From PFL35 sp041550515 (GTDB lineage: Archaea > Thermoplasmatota > E2 > DHVEG-1), in contig JBFEOQ010000007.1 in the NCBI GenBank assembly GCA_041550515.1, forward strand, positions 1 to 44,945: a stretch of 44,945 nt of DNA. Direction: 5' to 3'. The notes beneath the pieces were generated by a model, which ran no database searches, had not been told where the DNA came from, and saw only the letters and a program-made list of their open reading frames with translations. Of the stretch, positions 8,692 through 17,814 are shown in pieces. A program made the translations under genes and the position numbers. Position 1 is the stretch's first letter, and each line of letters begins with the position of its first letter.

Positions 8692-8738
8692 TTGTCATCC
8701 CTTTTTTGGCGAACCTTTTTTTAAGTATATAAAATTTT

Positions 8739-9815
8739 TTATAATTTATATCTCAGAATTCCACCAATATGACCTAATTTTGATATTTCTTCGTCATCTG
8801 TAAATTCTATTTCAGCGTCAGTTCTTTCTGCTAACTCTATAATTTCTTCAATGACATCCACCTCCGATACATGTTTATCACATATTGGGCAAGATTTTAT
8901 TGAGTTTGTTTTTAAGATTTGACAATTCTCACAAATACATCCCTTAATTTTATAATCTTTTTCAACAATTAATAATTCAATCTGTCCATTCTTTACAGCT
9001 TGTAAAGTATCATCCAACCCATACACTGCAAGTCCATCCTTAAGAATTTCTTCTTTAAGATTTTTTACTGTTTGCCTACTATGTTCTTTCTCCTTCTCTG
9101 AAATAAGATAGATAGAATCTTTTAAAATTTTATTTTCATCATCCAAGTCAAAATTAACTACATCTATAATTTTGTATTGAAGATGTTTTGGAAGCATTTC
9201 CTTAAATTTTATTTTTGAAAGTCCAGGACCTGCAAGGATTATTTGTTCACTAGCAATTTTTTCTAGCATTTCTGCAACCTCTAAAAAAAAACTATGAATT
9301 GCACCCTTACGAATTCTTTGAAAACGAGCTTGGGACCATCCACCTTTCTTATGTTTATTTATAATATCATATGAAATATTCTTTGTTTCTTTTATTTGCC
9401 CAAGATAAATAGAGAATATTTTAGCATGATTTGAATTAATAAGTAATAGAGTAAATGGTTCAAATTCATCTAGAATCTGAGTAAGAGGTCGAATATAGGG
9501 TGAAGAATCAACAATTAAAGAATTATTTAATTCCATTTGTAATGTGATATATTTAAAGAAATTATGTTTATGAGAGGCAAATATTGCAATATTATCCCAA
9601 ATATTTTTTTTAAGAAATTCATTAATATCTTCAATTGTTTTTTTAAAATTATCTTGCTCATCCTTATTTAGTAAAGATGTGCAAATACCTATTCTTTTTT
9701 TTAAAAAAGATTTATCCTTATTCTTATTTAAAAAAATTGAAACAAATGTATCATTACTACTACTATCATAAATCTCTGATAGGTCCCTTATTAAATTTTT
9801 TAAATTATTTCTCAT
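8739..9815 (-). CDS. Vms1/ANKZF1-type release-factor-like peptidyl-tRNA hydrolase
   Basis: A 358-residue relative of archaeal release factor aRF1. The central domain has HKKGGWSQARFQRIR (GGWSQ at residues 158-162), matching the GGQ-like catalytic loop of the Vms1/ANKZF1/VLRF1 group rather than the strict GGQ of aRF1. The C-terminal third is eL30-like with a zinc ribbon (cysteines 293, 295, 298, 309 and 312). In eukaryotes Vms1 releases nascent chains from stalled 60S subunits during ribosome quality control. A ribosome-rescue role is inferred for this protein. The normal aRF1 is not in this window. Cytoplasmic, no signal peptide. It could alternatively be one of the less studied baeRF families. 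Confidence 0.75.
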   Translation of the reverse strand: MRNNLKNLIRDLSEIYDSSSNDTFVSIFLNKNKDKSFLKKRIGICTSLLNKDEQDNFKKTIEDINEFLKKNIWDNIAIFASHKHNFFKYITLQMELNNSLIVDSSPYIRPLTQILDEFEPFTLLLINSNHAKIFSIYLGQIKETKNISYDIINKHKKGGWSQARFQRIRKGAIHSFFLEVAEMLEKIASEQIILAGPGLSKIKFKEMLPKHLQYKIIDVVNFDLDDENKILKDSIYLISEKEKEHSRQTVKNLKEEILKDGLAVYGLDDTLQAVKNGQIELLIVEKDYKIKGCICENCQILKTNSIKSCPICDKHVSEVDVIEEIIELAERTDAEIEFTDDEEISKLGHIGGILRYKL

Positions 9816-9996
9816 TATTTTTATTATTAGATGTTGAAAGCTTTCATAAGATTTTCTAAATTTATTTATATCTTAAAACACTCAAAATAATTATATTTTT
9901 ATTTTTCAAAAGTCTTTTTTTAAGAAATTCAAACATTATAATATTTTTTTGAAATATTCCTAAGTTATAAAAATATATTATTTAATTACAAAAAAA

Positions 9997-10046
9997 CTTA
10001 TAAATCTAAAACGCATGAAAAATATTAGATTTAATAAATATGGGGG
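9997..10046 (+). promoter_or_regulatory. Promoter and ribosome site of secreted C25 peptidase gene
   Basis: CTTATAAATC at 9997-10006 is a good archaeal TATA box; transcription would start near 10029, leaving a 27-nt leader with GGGGGA at 10042-10047 as ribosome site, 8-9 nt before the ATG at 10056. The rest of the 240-nt gap from 9816 is AT-rich, with T-runs and nothing else visible. Confidence 0.5.
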
Positions 10047-10055
10047 AATAAAATT

Positions 10056-12044
10056 ATGGATATAAAGAAACTAATATCTTTTTTAATAATATTAATATTC
10101 CTTTCATCTAGTTGTATCAACGTTATTGGATCTCATCTGCAAACAGAAAAAAATAATACATTAAAAAGTATTAACTTTATAACTAAGAATATTGAGTTGA
10201 AATTTAATTTTTCAATACCTGAAATTATAATTTATGACGATTATTCAGTAGTAAAAGTTAATGGAACTAACCATGAACCTTTTGATTTCTTTAATTATTA
10301 TCCTGGTAAACCTATTCTTCCTGTAAAAATTAATATGCTAAATCTTAGTTTTGGAAGTAAAATACTTAGTGTTAATTTTGAGCATTCAAATCCTGAAATT
10401 ATGAATCTATCTGCTCCACTTATCTTAGGTCATGCTTCTTATGATAATAGGGTTGACTTTGATTTAATTTCAACGGATTTAAATTTATATAAAAATGAAG
10501 ATCCTTATCCTGAGGAATGGGTTTATTATAATACTGGTGGAGGTCTAAATTATGGAGAACGAACCACTTTTTTAGTTTTAAAAGTATATCCTGTTCGATA
10601 TTTAACCGATTATTATCAAATTGAATTTATTAGAAATATAACTATATCTATTATTTATGAAGAACCAATGGATCCGATTATTCAACCTCAATATAAACGA
10701 GATCTTCTTATTATCGCTCCTAAAAATTTTATTAATTATTTAGAGCCTCTTGTTAATTTTAAAACTGAACATAATATTAAAACAGAGTTGTATAGTGTAC
10801 AAGATATATATAGGATAATGAGCGACTCTTTAAATGGTCGAGATAAACAAGAACAAATTAAATATTTTATTAAAGAAGCAATTGAGAAATGGGATATTAA
10901 ATATGTATTATTGGTAGGCGGTATCAAAGGACAAACCAATACTTGGAATAATCCTGTTCGCCATAGTCATGTAGTTCCTACGGAAGAACAAGAATATCCT
11001 GAACAGAGTTTCATTAGTGATTTATATTTTGCAGATATATATGATGGTGAAGGTAATTTTTCCAGTTGGGATTCTAATTTTGATGATAATTTTGCTGTTT
11101 GGAATGAAACCTATAAGGAAAAAATGGATAATTATCCTGATGTATATCTTGGAAGACTACCATGTCGAACTATTTTTGAAGTAATATCAATGGTAAATAA
11201 AATTATAAAATATGAAGAAAAACCATGTGATAGAGAATGGTTTAATAACCTACTTTTAGTAGGTGGAGATAGTTATATAAATACCGGTCAATGGTCTGAG
11301 AATATTATTATTAACGAGGGAGAACGTGCCTGTGAAGCTGCTATTGAATTAATGCCTGGTTTTAATCCATTAAGAGTATATGCATCAAATGATGATATAA
11401 ATCGTGAAACAGTCAATAAAGCTTTCAATCAAGGTGCTGGTTTCGCTTATTTTTGTGGTCATGGAAGTGCAGCATCATGGGGTACACATTTTGAACCAGC
11501 TAATAGTTCTAATTGGGTTACAGGATATGTATTACAAGATATGACTCATCTTAAAAATAGAGAAAAGCAGCCTATTACAATAGTTGGTGGATGTCATAAC
11601 GGTCAATTTGATGTAACCATGTGGAATATAATATTAGGCGTTCAGGAAGACGGTTTACAATATTTCAACTGGAGGAGAGGTAAAGTTGGGCGATTTTGGT
11701 ATAATGAATGGGTGCCAAACTGTTGGGCTTGGTTGCTTACTAGCAAATCAAATGGTGGTGCTATTGCCACAATAGCAAATACAGGTTTGGGAACTCATGG
11801 TGATGGAGACCAAAATAAAAATGGTATCGTTGACTATCTTGAAGTATTAGATGGTTTTCTTGAGTTAAGATTTCTAGAACTCTATGGTGTTGAAAATAAT
11901 GAAATTTTGGGCTTAAATCATGGTCAAGCAATAACAGATTATCTAAACGTTTTCCTTAATGATGGTGCAAAAATGGATGTTAAAATGGTACAACAATGGC
12001 AGCTTTTCGGAGATCCGAGTTTAAAAATCGGTGGATACAACTAA
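10056..12044 (+). CDS. Secreted C25 (gingipain-type) cysteine peptidase with propeptide
   Basis: A complete 662-residue C25 peptidase: signal peptide (MDIKKLISFLIILIFLSSSC), a propeptide-like beta-rich region to about residue 205, then the catalytic domain (DLLIIAPKNFINYLEPLVNFK onwards). The dyad is intact: His469 in YFCGHGSAASWG and Cys513 in VGGCHNGQFD. It ends DPSLKIGGYN, with no PKD domain or anchor, exactly as in the truncated paralogue at the left edge. This is the active-looking member of that duplicate pair. C25 peptidases of sediment archaea are thought to digest detrital protein outside the cell; that role is inferred here. Alone on its strand with its own promoter. Confidence 0.93.
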   Translation: MDIKKLISFLIILIFLSSSCINVIGSHLQTEKNNTLKSINFITKNIELKFNFSIPEIIIYDDYSVVKVNGTNHEPFDFFNYYPGKPILPVKINMLNLSFGSKILSVNFEHSNPEIMNLSAPLILGHASYDNRVDFDLISTDLNLYKNEDPYPEEWVYYNTGGGLNYGERTTFLVLKVYPVRYLTDYYQIEFIRNITISIIYEEPMDPIIQPQYKRDLLIIAPKNFINYLEPLVNFKTEHNIKTELYSVQDIYRIMSDSLNGRDKQEQIKYFIKEAIEKWDIKYVLLVGGIKGQTNTWNNPVRHSHVVPTEEQEYPEQSFISDLYFADIYDGEGNFSSWDSNFDDNFAVWNETYKEKMDNYPDVYLGRLPCRTIFEVISMVNKIIKYEEKPCDREWFNNLLLVGGDSYINTGQWSENIIINEGERACEAAIELMPGFNPLRVYASNDDINRETVNKAFNQGAGFAYFCGHGSAASWGTHFEPANSSNWVTGYVLQDMTHLKNREKQPITIVGGCHNGQFDVTMWNIILGVQEDGLQYFNWRRGKVGRFWYNEWVPNCWAWLLTSKSNGGAIATIANTGLGTHGDGDQNKNGIVDYLEVLDGFLELRFLELYGVENNEILGLNHGQAITDYLNVFLNDGAKMDVKMVQQWQLFGDPSLKIGGYN

Positions 12045-12105
12045 ATAAAAATTTTATTTTTAAAAAATAAAAAATAAAGAAGAAAAGAAAGAATAAAGAA
12101 TTCTT

Positions 12106-12291
12106 TTAATTCTTCTTTAAGTATGGGAGACCAGTTCTTTTGTTTACTCCAACTTGATAATTTGCTGGTTTATCACAGGGTGTTCCACTTTTTGGTGTTC
12201 TCTTACTAAAGAAGAAAATTTTCTGGTTTTTCCCACCTTTAAGTTTTACATCTCTACAATATAATGTCCATCCTTCATGTGTAAAGGCCAT
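12106..12291 (-). CDS. Conserved small archaeal protein, unknown function
   Basis: A 61-residue protein (MAFTHEGWTLYCRDVKLKGG...). The start is the ATG at 12289-12291, because GGAGG lies 9 nt before it; an upstream in-frame ATG would overlap that ribosome site. It contains two Cys (LYCRD and GTPCDKP) and a basic C-terminus (VNKRTGLPYLKKN). The phrase FFSKRTPKSGTPC looks strongly constrained and I recall similar short archaeal proteins, but no function is known to me. It might bind nucleic acid, given its charge. Confidence 0.75.
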   Translation of the reverse strand: MAFTHEGWTLYCRDVKLKGGKNQKIFFFSKRTPKSGTPCDKPANYQVGVNKRTGLPYLKKN

Positions 12292-12423
12292 ATATATTAC
12301 CTCCATAAGGAGAATAATATCATATAATTTAAATCTTTCCTTATTTTACTCCTATAAAATAAAGAATTATATAGTTACATTTAAATAGGGGTTTTAGTTG
12401 CGCGTGTAAAAATAGGTGATGAT

Positions 12424-12663
12424 GTGATTAATGCATATATTCTTTTAAACATGAAACCAGGAAACAGTGATAAAGCAATAGAAGAGATGAGGAAAATAGA
12501 AAATATAGCAAAAATATCAATTGTTGCAGGTGAATATGATATTGTTGTTCGCGTTCAGGTAAAAAGTTTGGATAAGCTTCTTAAAGCTACAGATAAAATC
12601 CAGATGATTAAAGGAGTAATGAAAACAACTACTCAAATCATAGAAAAAGAGATAACCTCATGA
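12424..12663 (+). CDS. Stand-alone RAM domain protein (Lrp/AsnC ligand-binding fold)
   Basis: A 79-residue protein with a GTG start that is only the RAM (regulation of amino-acid metabolism) domain: AYILLNMKPGNSDKAIEEM, then VAGEYDIVVRVQVKSLDKL and KGVMKTTTQII. It has no DNA-binding helix-turn-helix. Such proteins form oligomers binding amino acids at subunit interfaces. Its stop overlaps the start of the next gene (ATGA at 12660-12663), so translation is coupled to the transporter, which ends in its own RAM domain. Likely a soluble sensor or partner for that transporter. Confidence 0.88.
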   Translation: MINAYILLNMKPGNSDKAIEEMRKIENIAKISIVAGEYDIVVRVQVKSLDKLLKATDKIQMIKGVMKTTTQIIEKEITS

Positions 12664-13913
12664 AGATTAAAATCAGGAAAAGATATTTATTTTTCGTTCT
12701 TACTTTTGGATCAGCTATTATTTTTGCTTTTAATGCAGGAATTGATGCTATTGCAGGAGATTTAATTGATAATTATTGGATTTTATCTGTTTCCTGTTTT
12801 ATATTAGCACTTATTGTATCATTTTCATGTAGTGCTTTTTTTTCAATTCCGTTAAAGGGTAAAAGTATCGGATCCATTTTATTTGATCCATCTTTCAAGC
12901 GTATAAGAATAATTAAAAAAAAAGAGGTTCTTTATCATATATTAGCAGGTTTTGGCAATGCTATTTTAACTATTGGATATTTCGCTCTTTTTTATGATAA
13001 AGCTCTTGGTAGTAGTCCAGCGGTAATACTTCCTTTTTCTCAGATTGTTATTATTTATCTCCTTATTGCTGAGTCAATCACTGAAAAAGATACACCTACT
13101 CTTGTAGAAATTCAATCATCTGTTATTGTAACTTTTGGTGCAATTCTTGGTTCTGTTAGCCTTACAGGAACAATAAGTGTTTCTGCTCTAGTTATTGTTT
13201 TTTTAGTTATTAATCCAGGATCAATGCTTTTTAGTTTCTATCAAAGAAAATTAAAGATTATGAAAATTAATGAAAAACCAAATGATGCGATAAATATTCG
13301 GCTATGGAATGTTATTTTTAGTTTATTTTTTACACTTTTATTAACTTTTATTTTTGATTTATATAACAATACAAGCAACATTATTGGTGGTTTAATAGCC
13401 TCAGTTCAATTTTTTGGATGGATGCTTATAATGGCTATTGGCACATTTTTCTCTATAGTATTATATATCAGAGGACTTGGTATAGGTAAAGCAAGTATTG
13501 CTCAAGCTGTAAAGTCATCTGCAATAATATTTAGTATACCTATTACAATAGTTTTATCGTCATTTGGATTAGCTGATCCCTTTCCAACAGACCCTGTCTT
13601 ATTACTTATAAAAATAATAGGAATGATTATTTTGATGCTTGGCATATCTACGTTTGCATTAACTCTTACAAAAGCATATATATTTATTAAAATGAATCCA
13701 GGTTATCCAATTGAAGATACAATAAAACGTCTATGGTCTATTAAGGGGGTAAATAGAGTTACTGTACTTGCAGGATCATATGATTTCATCATTAAGATAC
13801 ATACACGGACTCTTATTAAGGGCTATGAAAGAATTCTTCGAAAAGTTCAAGAAATACCAGGTATTAAAAAATACCTCTGGCAATCTGTTCTTAAAGAATG
13901 GGAAGATATTTAA
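12660..13913 (+). CDS. DMT/EamA-like membrane transporter with C-terminal RAM sensor domain
   Basis: A 417-residue protein. Residues 1-335 hold about ten hydrophobic helices (FVLTFGSAIIFAFNAGIDAI, ...NAILTIGYFALFYDKALG, VIVTFGAILGSVSLTGTISV) arranged like DMT-superfamily exporters; the IGYFALFYDKALGSSPAVILPF segment is typical. Residues 336-417 are a RAM domain (AYIFIKMNPGYPIEDTIKRLW, LAGSYDFIIKIHTRTLIKGYERI), paralogous to the protein encoded just upstream. The gene overlaps that one by 4 nt. This looks like an amino-acid exporter or importer gated by its substrate through a cytoplasmic RAM domain. Substrate and direction are not shown by the sequence. Confidence 0.82.
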   Translation: MKIKIRKRYLFFVLTFGSAIIFAFNAGIDAIAGDLIDNYWILSVSCFILALIVSFSCSAFFSIPLKGKSIGSILFDPSFKRIRIIKKKEVLYHILAGFGNAILTIGYFALFYDKALGSSPAVILPFSQIVIIYLLIAESITEKDTPTLVEIQSSVIVTFGAILGSVSLTGTISVSALVIVFLVINPGSMLFSFYQRKLKIMKINEKPNDAINIRLWNVIFSLFFTLLLTFIFDLYNNTSNIIGGLIASVQFFGWMLIMAIGTFFSIVLYIRGLGIGKASIAQAVKSSAIIFSIPITIVLSSFGLADPFPTDPVLLLIKIIGMIILMLGISTFALTLTKAYIFIKMNPGYPIEDTIKRLWSIKGVNRVTVLAGSYDFIIKIHTRTLIKGYERILRKVQEIPGIKKYLWQSVLKEWEDI

Positions 13914-13977
13914 TTTTCTCAATTTTTTAAAAATTTTTATAACTTATTTTTACATTCAAGTTTGCAGGGGGAAACTT

Positions 13978-15396
13978 ATGAGTGGATTATTTGGAATTGT
14001 AAGTAAAGAAAACTGTATATCAAACTTGTATTATGGGACTGATTATCATAGTCATCTTGGAACTGAATTTGGCGGAATTGCTTTTATCGATAAAGATGAA
14101 ATGCCTATTAAGAAAATCCATAATATCTCAAATTCGCAGTTTAAATCGAAATTCTATGAAGGATCTGATAAAATAATTAGCAATCTTGGAATAGGAGTAA
14201 TATCGGATAAGCATGCTCAGCCACTAAGCTTCGAAAGCAAATTTGGACCTTATGCAATATGTGCTGCTGGTCTAATAACAAATAAGGATGAACTTTCAAA
14301 AAACTTAATCAAAAAAGGTATATCTTTCAGTGAAATCGATCATGGTGAATTTAATTCAACAGAATTGGTTGCTTATCTAATAAATCAAGGAAATACAATT
14401 ATTGATGGCATCGAAATAATGTATAATAAGATCAAAGGATCAATATCTCTACTAATATTAACAAAAGATGGTATTTACTGTGCGAGAGATAAAAATGGAG
14501 TAACACCTCTTGCGATAGGAGATAAAACCGGTGAAATAGCTGTCTGTAGTGAAACGTGTTCTTTTAATAATATGGGTTTTAAGATTATAAAATATCTTCA
14601 ACCTGGAGAGATTGTTTTAATTAACCAAAATGGAATTGAACAGATAAAAAAAGGAGGTAAAACCAATAAAATCTGCGCATTTCTTTGGATTTATACAGGT
14701 TTTCCAGCATCAACATATGAAGGAATTAATGTTGAAAGTGTAAGAGAAAGATGTGGAAAATATCTGGCTATAAGAGATCATGTTAAAGCAGATCTTATTT
14801 CAGGTGTACCAGATTCTGGAACAGTTCATGCAATTGGATATTCGATGGAATCAGGTAAACCTTTCAGACGAGTGCTTGTAAAATATACCCCTGGATATGG
14901 TCGTAGCTATACTCCGCTTAATCAAGAGATAAGAGATCATGTTGCACTAATGAAACTTATAGCAAATGAAGAAATTGCAAAAAACAACAGAATTATATTA
15001 TGTGAAGATTCAATAGTGCGTGGAACACAACTCAAGAATTTTACAATTTCAAAACTTAAAAATGCAGGTGCAAAAGAAATACATTTACGTCCTGCATGTC
15101 CACCACTGTTATTTCCATGTATATATAATCTATCAACAAGAACTATCAATGAACTTGCAGCTAGAAAAGCAATAAGAGCGATAGAAGGAAAAGATATTGA
15201 AGATATTTCTGAATATCTAAATCCTCATTCTAAAAAATATAAAAAAATGATTGATTGGATAAATGAAGATTTAGGTTCAACCTCACTTAGATATCAGTAT
15301 TTAGAGGACATGATTAAAGCAATAGGATTGCCTCGAGAAAAATTATGTTTATATTGTTGGACCGGTGAAGACTTCCAAGAAAATAAAAAAACTTAG
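13978..15396 (+). CDS. PurF-like amidophosphoribosyltransferase paralogue with degenerate glutaminase site
   Basis: A 472-residue PurF homologue. The start is the ATG at 13978 with AGGGGG at 13966-13971. It begins MSGLFGIVSKENC: the Ntn nucleophile Cys that follows Met in PurF is Ser here. Other glutamine-site motifs are also lost: GHTRYST is GIGVISD, and HNGN is AAGL. The phosphoribosyltransferase half is kept, including the PRPP loop ILCEDSIVRGTQL (usual form VDDSIVRGT) and CPPLLFPC. A family beginning M-x-GFFG...YGTDYHSHLGT is widespread in bacteria and archaea. This member may use ammonia, or act as a regulatory partner of the canonical PurF encoded 47 nt downstream. It is unlikely to hydrolyse glutamine. 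Confidence 0.85.
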   Translation: MSGLFGIVSKENCISNLYYGTDYHSHLGTEFGGIAFIDKDEMPIKKIHNISNSQFKSKFYEGSDKIISNLGIGVISDKHAQPLSFESKFGPYAICAAGLITNKDELSKNLIKKGISFSEIDHGEFNSTELVAYLINQGNTIIDGIEIMYNKIKGSISLLILTKDGIYCARDKNGVTPLAIGDKTGEIAVCSETCSFNNMGFKIIKYLQPGEIVLINQNGIEQIKKGGKTNKICAFLWIYTGFPASTYEGINVESVRERCGKYLAIRDHVKADLISGVPDSGTVHAIGYSMESGKPFRRVLVKYTPGYGRSYTPLNQEIRDHVALMKLIANEEIAKNNRIILCEDSIVRGTQLKNFTISKLKNAGAKEIHLRPACPPLLFPCIYNLSTRTINELAARKAIRAIEGKDIEDISEYLNPHSKKYKKMIDWINEDLGSTSLRYQYLEDMIKAIGLPREKLCLYCWTGEDFQENKKT

Positions 15397-15443
15397 TTAA
15401 AAAACCATTAAATAACAGGTCATTATATACCCGACCAAATAAC

Positions 15444-16883
15444 ATGTGCGGTATAGTTGGTATAATCGGGGAAAAACCTGTTTCACGTCTTATTTATCAT
15501 AGCTTGTTTTCTCTTCAGCATCGCGGACAATCATCAGCGGGTATGTTGATTTATGATAACAACATAAATGTAACAAAAGAAGTTGGTCTTGTACGTGAAA
15601 TTTTTAATACAGATAGTAAAATTGATATACCTGGAAATGCAGGGATTGGCCATACTCGATATAGCACTGCAGGTTTAGATGACATTAAATCTTTAAAAAT
15701 TAATGCTCAACCAGAATACTTAGTTAATCCTTTCATTGTATCTGCTCATAATGGAAATATCTTTAATTGCCCAGAAATTGCTAAACTAACTAAAAGACAT
15801 CCTCGCACAGATTGTGACATTCAATGTTTACTTTTACCTTTGGCAGATAGATTGTTTAAAAAAGAAATCACTAAAGAATTGATATTTGATGCTTGTTCTT
15901 TTCTAATACAAAATCTTAAAGGTGCGTATTCTGCATTATTTTTAGTCGATTCAGGTGATAATCCTTACTTATTTGCAATTACTGATCCATATAAAATAAG
16001 ACCCTTAGTACTTGGAAAAAAAGATGGCTTATTCTGTTTAACTAGTGAGACTCGTGTTTTTAAAAAAATAAATTTTGAATACATAAAAGATATACCAGGT
16101 GGATCAATAGTTATAGTCGATAAAAAAGGTAATATTTTTGAAAAACAGATAATAAAAAAAATTGAAAAACCTTGTATGTTTGAATATGTTTATTTTGCTA
16201 AACCTGATTCAAGGATAAATAGTCGTAGTGTACATGATGTTCGTTATGAGCTTGGGCAGTTATTGGCAAAAAATCATCCCGTAGAAGCAGATATTGTAGT
16301 CCCAGTTCCTGAATCAGGTAGACACTATGCAACAGGTTTTTCAAAAGAATCAGGAATTCCACTTGATGAAGGAATAATGAAGGATAAAGATGAACGTAGT
16401 TTCATTCAACAGACACAAGAAAGCCGAGATAAAGTTGTAGAAGAAGGATTATCTTATTTGCGTAGTGTTCTTGATGGTAAAAAGGTAGTAATAATTGATG
16501 ATTCAATTGTTCGTGGTACAAATATCCGTAAATTGATTAAAGGCTTAAGAGGTGCTGGTGCAAAAGAAGTACATATAAGAATTGGTTGTCCACCATTAAT
16601 AGCTCCATGTTATTTAGGAATAGATATGCGCAGTAAAAAAGAATTTATTGCTCGTGACGGTAATGGAAATATAAAGACATGGGATCAAATATGTAAAGAA
16701 ATTGGAGCAGATTCTCTTGCATATACAACTATTGAAAGTTTAACTAAGGTAATAGGCTCTGACATATGTCGTGGTTGTATTGATTTCCCAGATGGTTATC
16801 CCTCTGAATGGAAAAAAGAAGTTTTAGCTCTATATAAACTTGATAAAAAAGGTCAAAGGGCTTATAAACAGATTGAAATGTAA
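15444..16883 (+). CDS. purF: Amidophosphoribosyltransferase (glutamine PRPP amidotransferase)
   Basis: A 479-residue canonical PurF, first committed step of purine synthesis (PRPP + glutamine to 5-phosphoribosylamine). The N-terminal Cys nucleophile follows Met (MCGIVGIIG), no propeptide is present, and the glutaminase motifs QHRGQSSAG, GHTRYSTAG and SAHNGNIFN are intact. The C-terminal half has the PRPP loop VVIIDDSIVRGTN and the glutamine-channel/flap region. Cysteines near the C-terminus (DICRGCIDFPDGYP) recall the Fe-S ligands of Bacillus-type PurF. It follows the degenerate paralogue by 47 nt on the same strand. Confidence 0.95.
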   Translation: MCGIVGIIGEKPVSRLIYHSLFSLQHRGQSSAGMLIYDNNINVTKEVGLVREIFNTDSKIDIPGNAGIGHTRYSTAGLDDIKSLKINAQPEYLVNPFIVSAHNGNIFNCPEIAKLTKRHPRTDCDIQCLLLPLADRLFKKEITKELIFDACSFLIQNLKGAYSALFLVDSGDNPYLFAITDPYKIRPLVLGKKDGLFCLTSETRVFKKINFEYIKDIPGGSIVIVDKKGNIFEKQIIKKIEKPCMFEYVYFAKPDSRINSRSVHDVRYELGQLLAKNHPVEADIVVPVPESGRHYATGFSKESGIPLDEGIMKDKDERSFIQQTQESRDKVVEEGLSYLRSVLDGKKVVIIDDSIVRGTNIRKLIKGLRGAGAKEVHIRIGCPPLIAPCYLGIDMRSKKEFIARDGNGNIKTWDQICKEIGADSLAYTTIESLTKVIGSDICRGCIDFPDGYPSEWKKEVLALYKLDKKGQRAYKQIEM

Positions 16884-16901
16884 TGTATAAATCGGTGTTT
16901 T

Positions 16902-17207
16902 ATGATTGAGATAATACGTGGAACATTAGATGAACAAATAATTAAAATTTTACAAAAAACTTATCCAATAACTGTTGATGAATTAAAAATTAAACTTCAT
17001 CTTTCAAAACAACAAATTATCAGAGTATTAAACAAATTATCTATTAAAGGAATATTGCAACTTGAACCATTACCTAATAAAACATATATAAGGCTTATAA
17101 GACAAGATTTCAGCTTTGTAGGTAAAAAAAGGCAGCGTAAATTTATAAAACATTCAAAAGGTAAAAGACAAAAATCAAAAGATTATGATGGAATAATGTA
17201 TTCGTAA
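16902..17207 (+). CDS. Small winged-helix DNA-binding protein
   Basis: A 101-residue protein. Residues 1-65 form a winged helix-turn-helix (IIKILQKTYPITVDELKIKLHLSK, RVLNKLSIKGILQLEPLPNK); the tail from about residue 70 is very basic (GKKRQRKFIKHSKGKRQKSKD). It starts 18 nt after purF, so it may be in the same transcript. Possible regulator or DNA-binding chromatin-type protein; target unknown. Confidence 0.7.
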   Translation: MIEIIRGTLDEQIIKILQKTYPITVDELKIKLHLSKQQIIRVLNKLSIKGILQLEPLPNKTYIRLIRQDFSFVGKKRQRKFIKHSKGKRQKSKDYDGIMYS

Positions 17208-17280
17208 AAAAACTCAACTAATTTTACTAATAAACTGGCTATACTTTCTAATAATTTATTTTTGTTTTTTCATTATTAAG

Positions 17281-17676
17281 TTATCCAATAATTTGTATTA
17301 CATGCTTATTTACAATAAGAAATTCTTTAAGACCTCCAGATTCCTTAAGATTTTTTAGTGTATTATAGTCTAAAATATGTTCATAACAAGAAATAACACG
17401 ACTGCCGCTAGGACTCCAACTAGCAATTTCAATTTTTTTTAAATCAAAGTTTTTAACACTACCAAGAATTGTAAAAGATTCTGTTCTTATTTCAAACTCG
17501 CATTTTGTACATTCAATAATGGTATCATAAGCTAGATATGGGTTTTGATAATCTTGGATGGGGTCAAGCTGAATCATAATCATTTTACTTCCACATTTTG
17601 GGCAAAGCATAGATTTTTCCCCTGTTCTATCCCATAATTTTGCTATAATCTCCATATTTTTTTTATTGTATACCAT
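17281..17676 (-). CDS. Zinc-ribbon protein of unknown function
   Basis: A protein of about 131 residues with a four-Cys ribbon: LCPKCGSKM and ECTKCEFEI about 40 residues later. The N-terminal part (MEIIAKLWDRTGEKSML) precedes the ribbon; the C-terminal half (LKKIEIASWSPSGSRVISCYEHIL...EFLIVNKHVIQIIG) resembles no family I can name. The start is set by GAGG six nt before the ATG at 17674-17676. Cytoplasmic, alone between convergent and divergent neighbours. Confidence 0.65.
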   Translation of the reverse strand: MVYNKKNMEIIAKLWDRTGEKSMLCPKCGSKMIMIQLDPIQDYQNPYLAYDTIIECTKCEFEIRTESFTILGSVKNFDLKKIEIASWSPSGSRVISCYEHILDYNTLKNLKESGGLKEFLIVNKHVIQIIG

Positions 17677-17814
17677 TACCATCCTCATCCAACCTAATAT
17701 GTATGTATATTTCTAACATAAATAGTTTTTCTTAAAATAAAACTTTAATTATTAACCATTTATACTTATATAATTAAAGAATATTACTAAGAAAATTTAT
17801 TAGAAGTAGATTTT

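Noticed and set aside
13768..13977. Upstream extension of the PurF-like protein
   Set aside because: Overlaps the end of the transporter gene; the ATG at 13978 has AGGGGG before it and starts the conserved MSGLFG.
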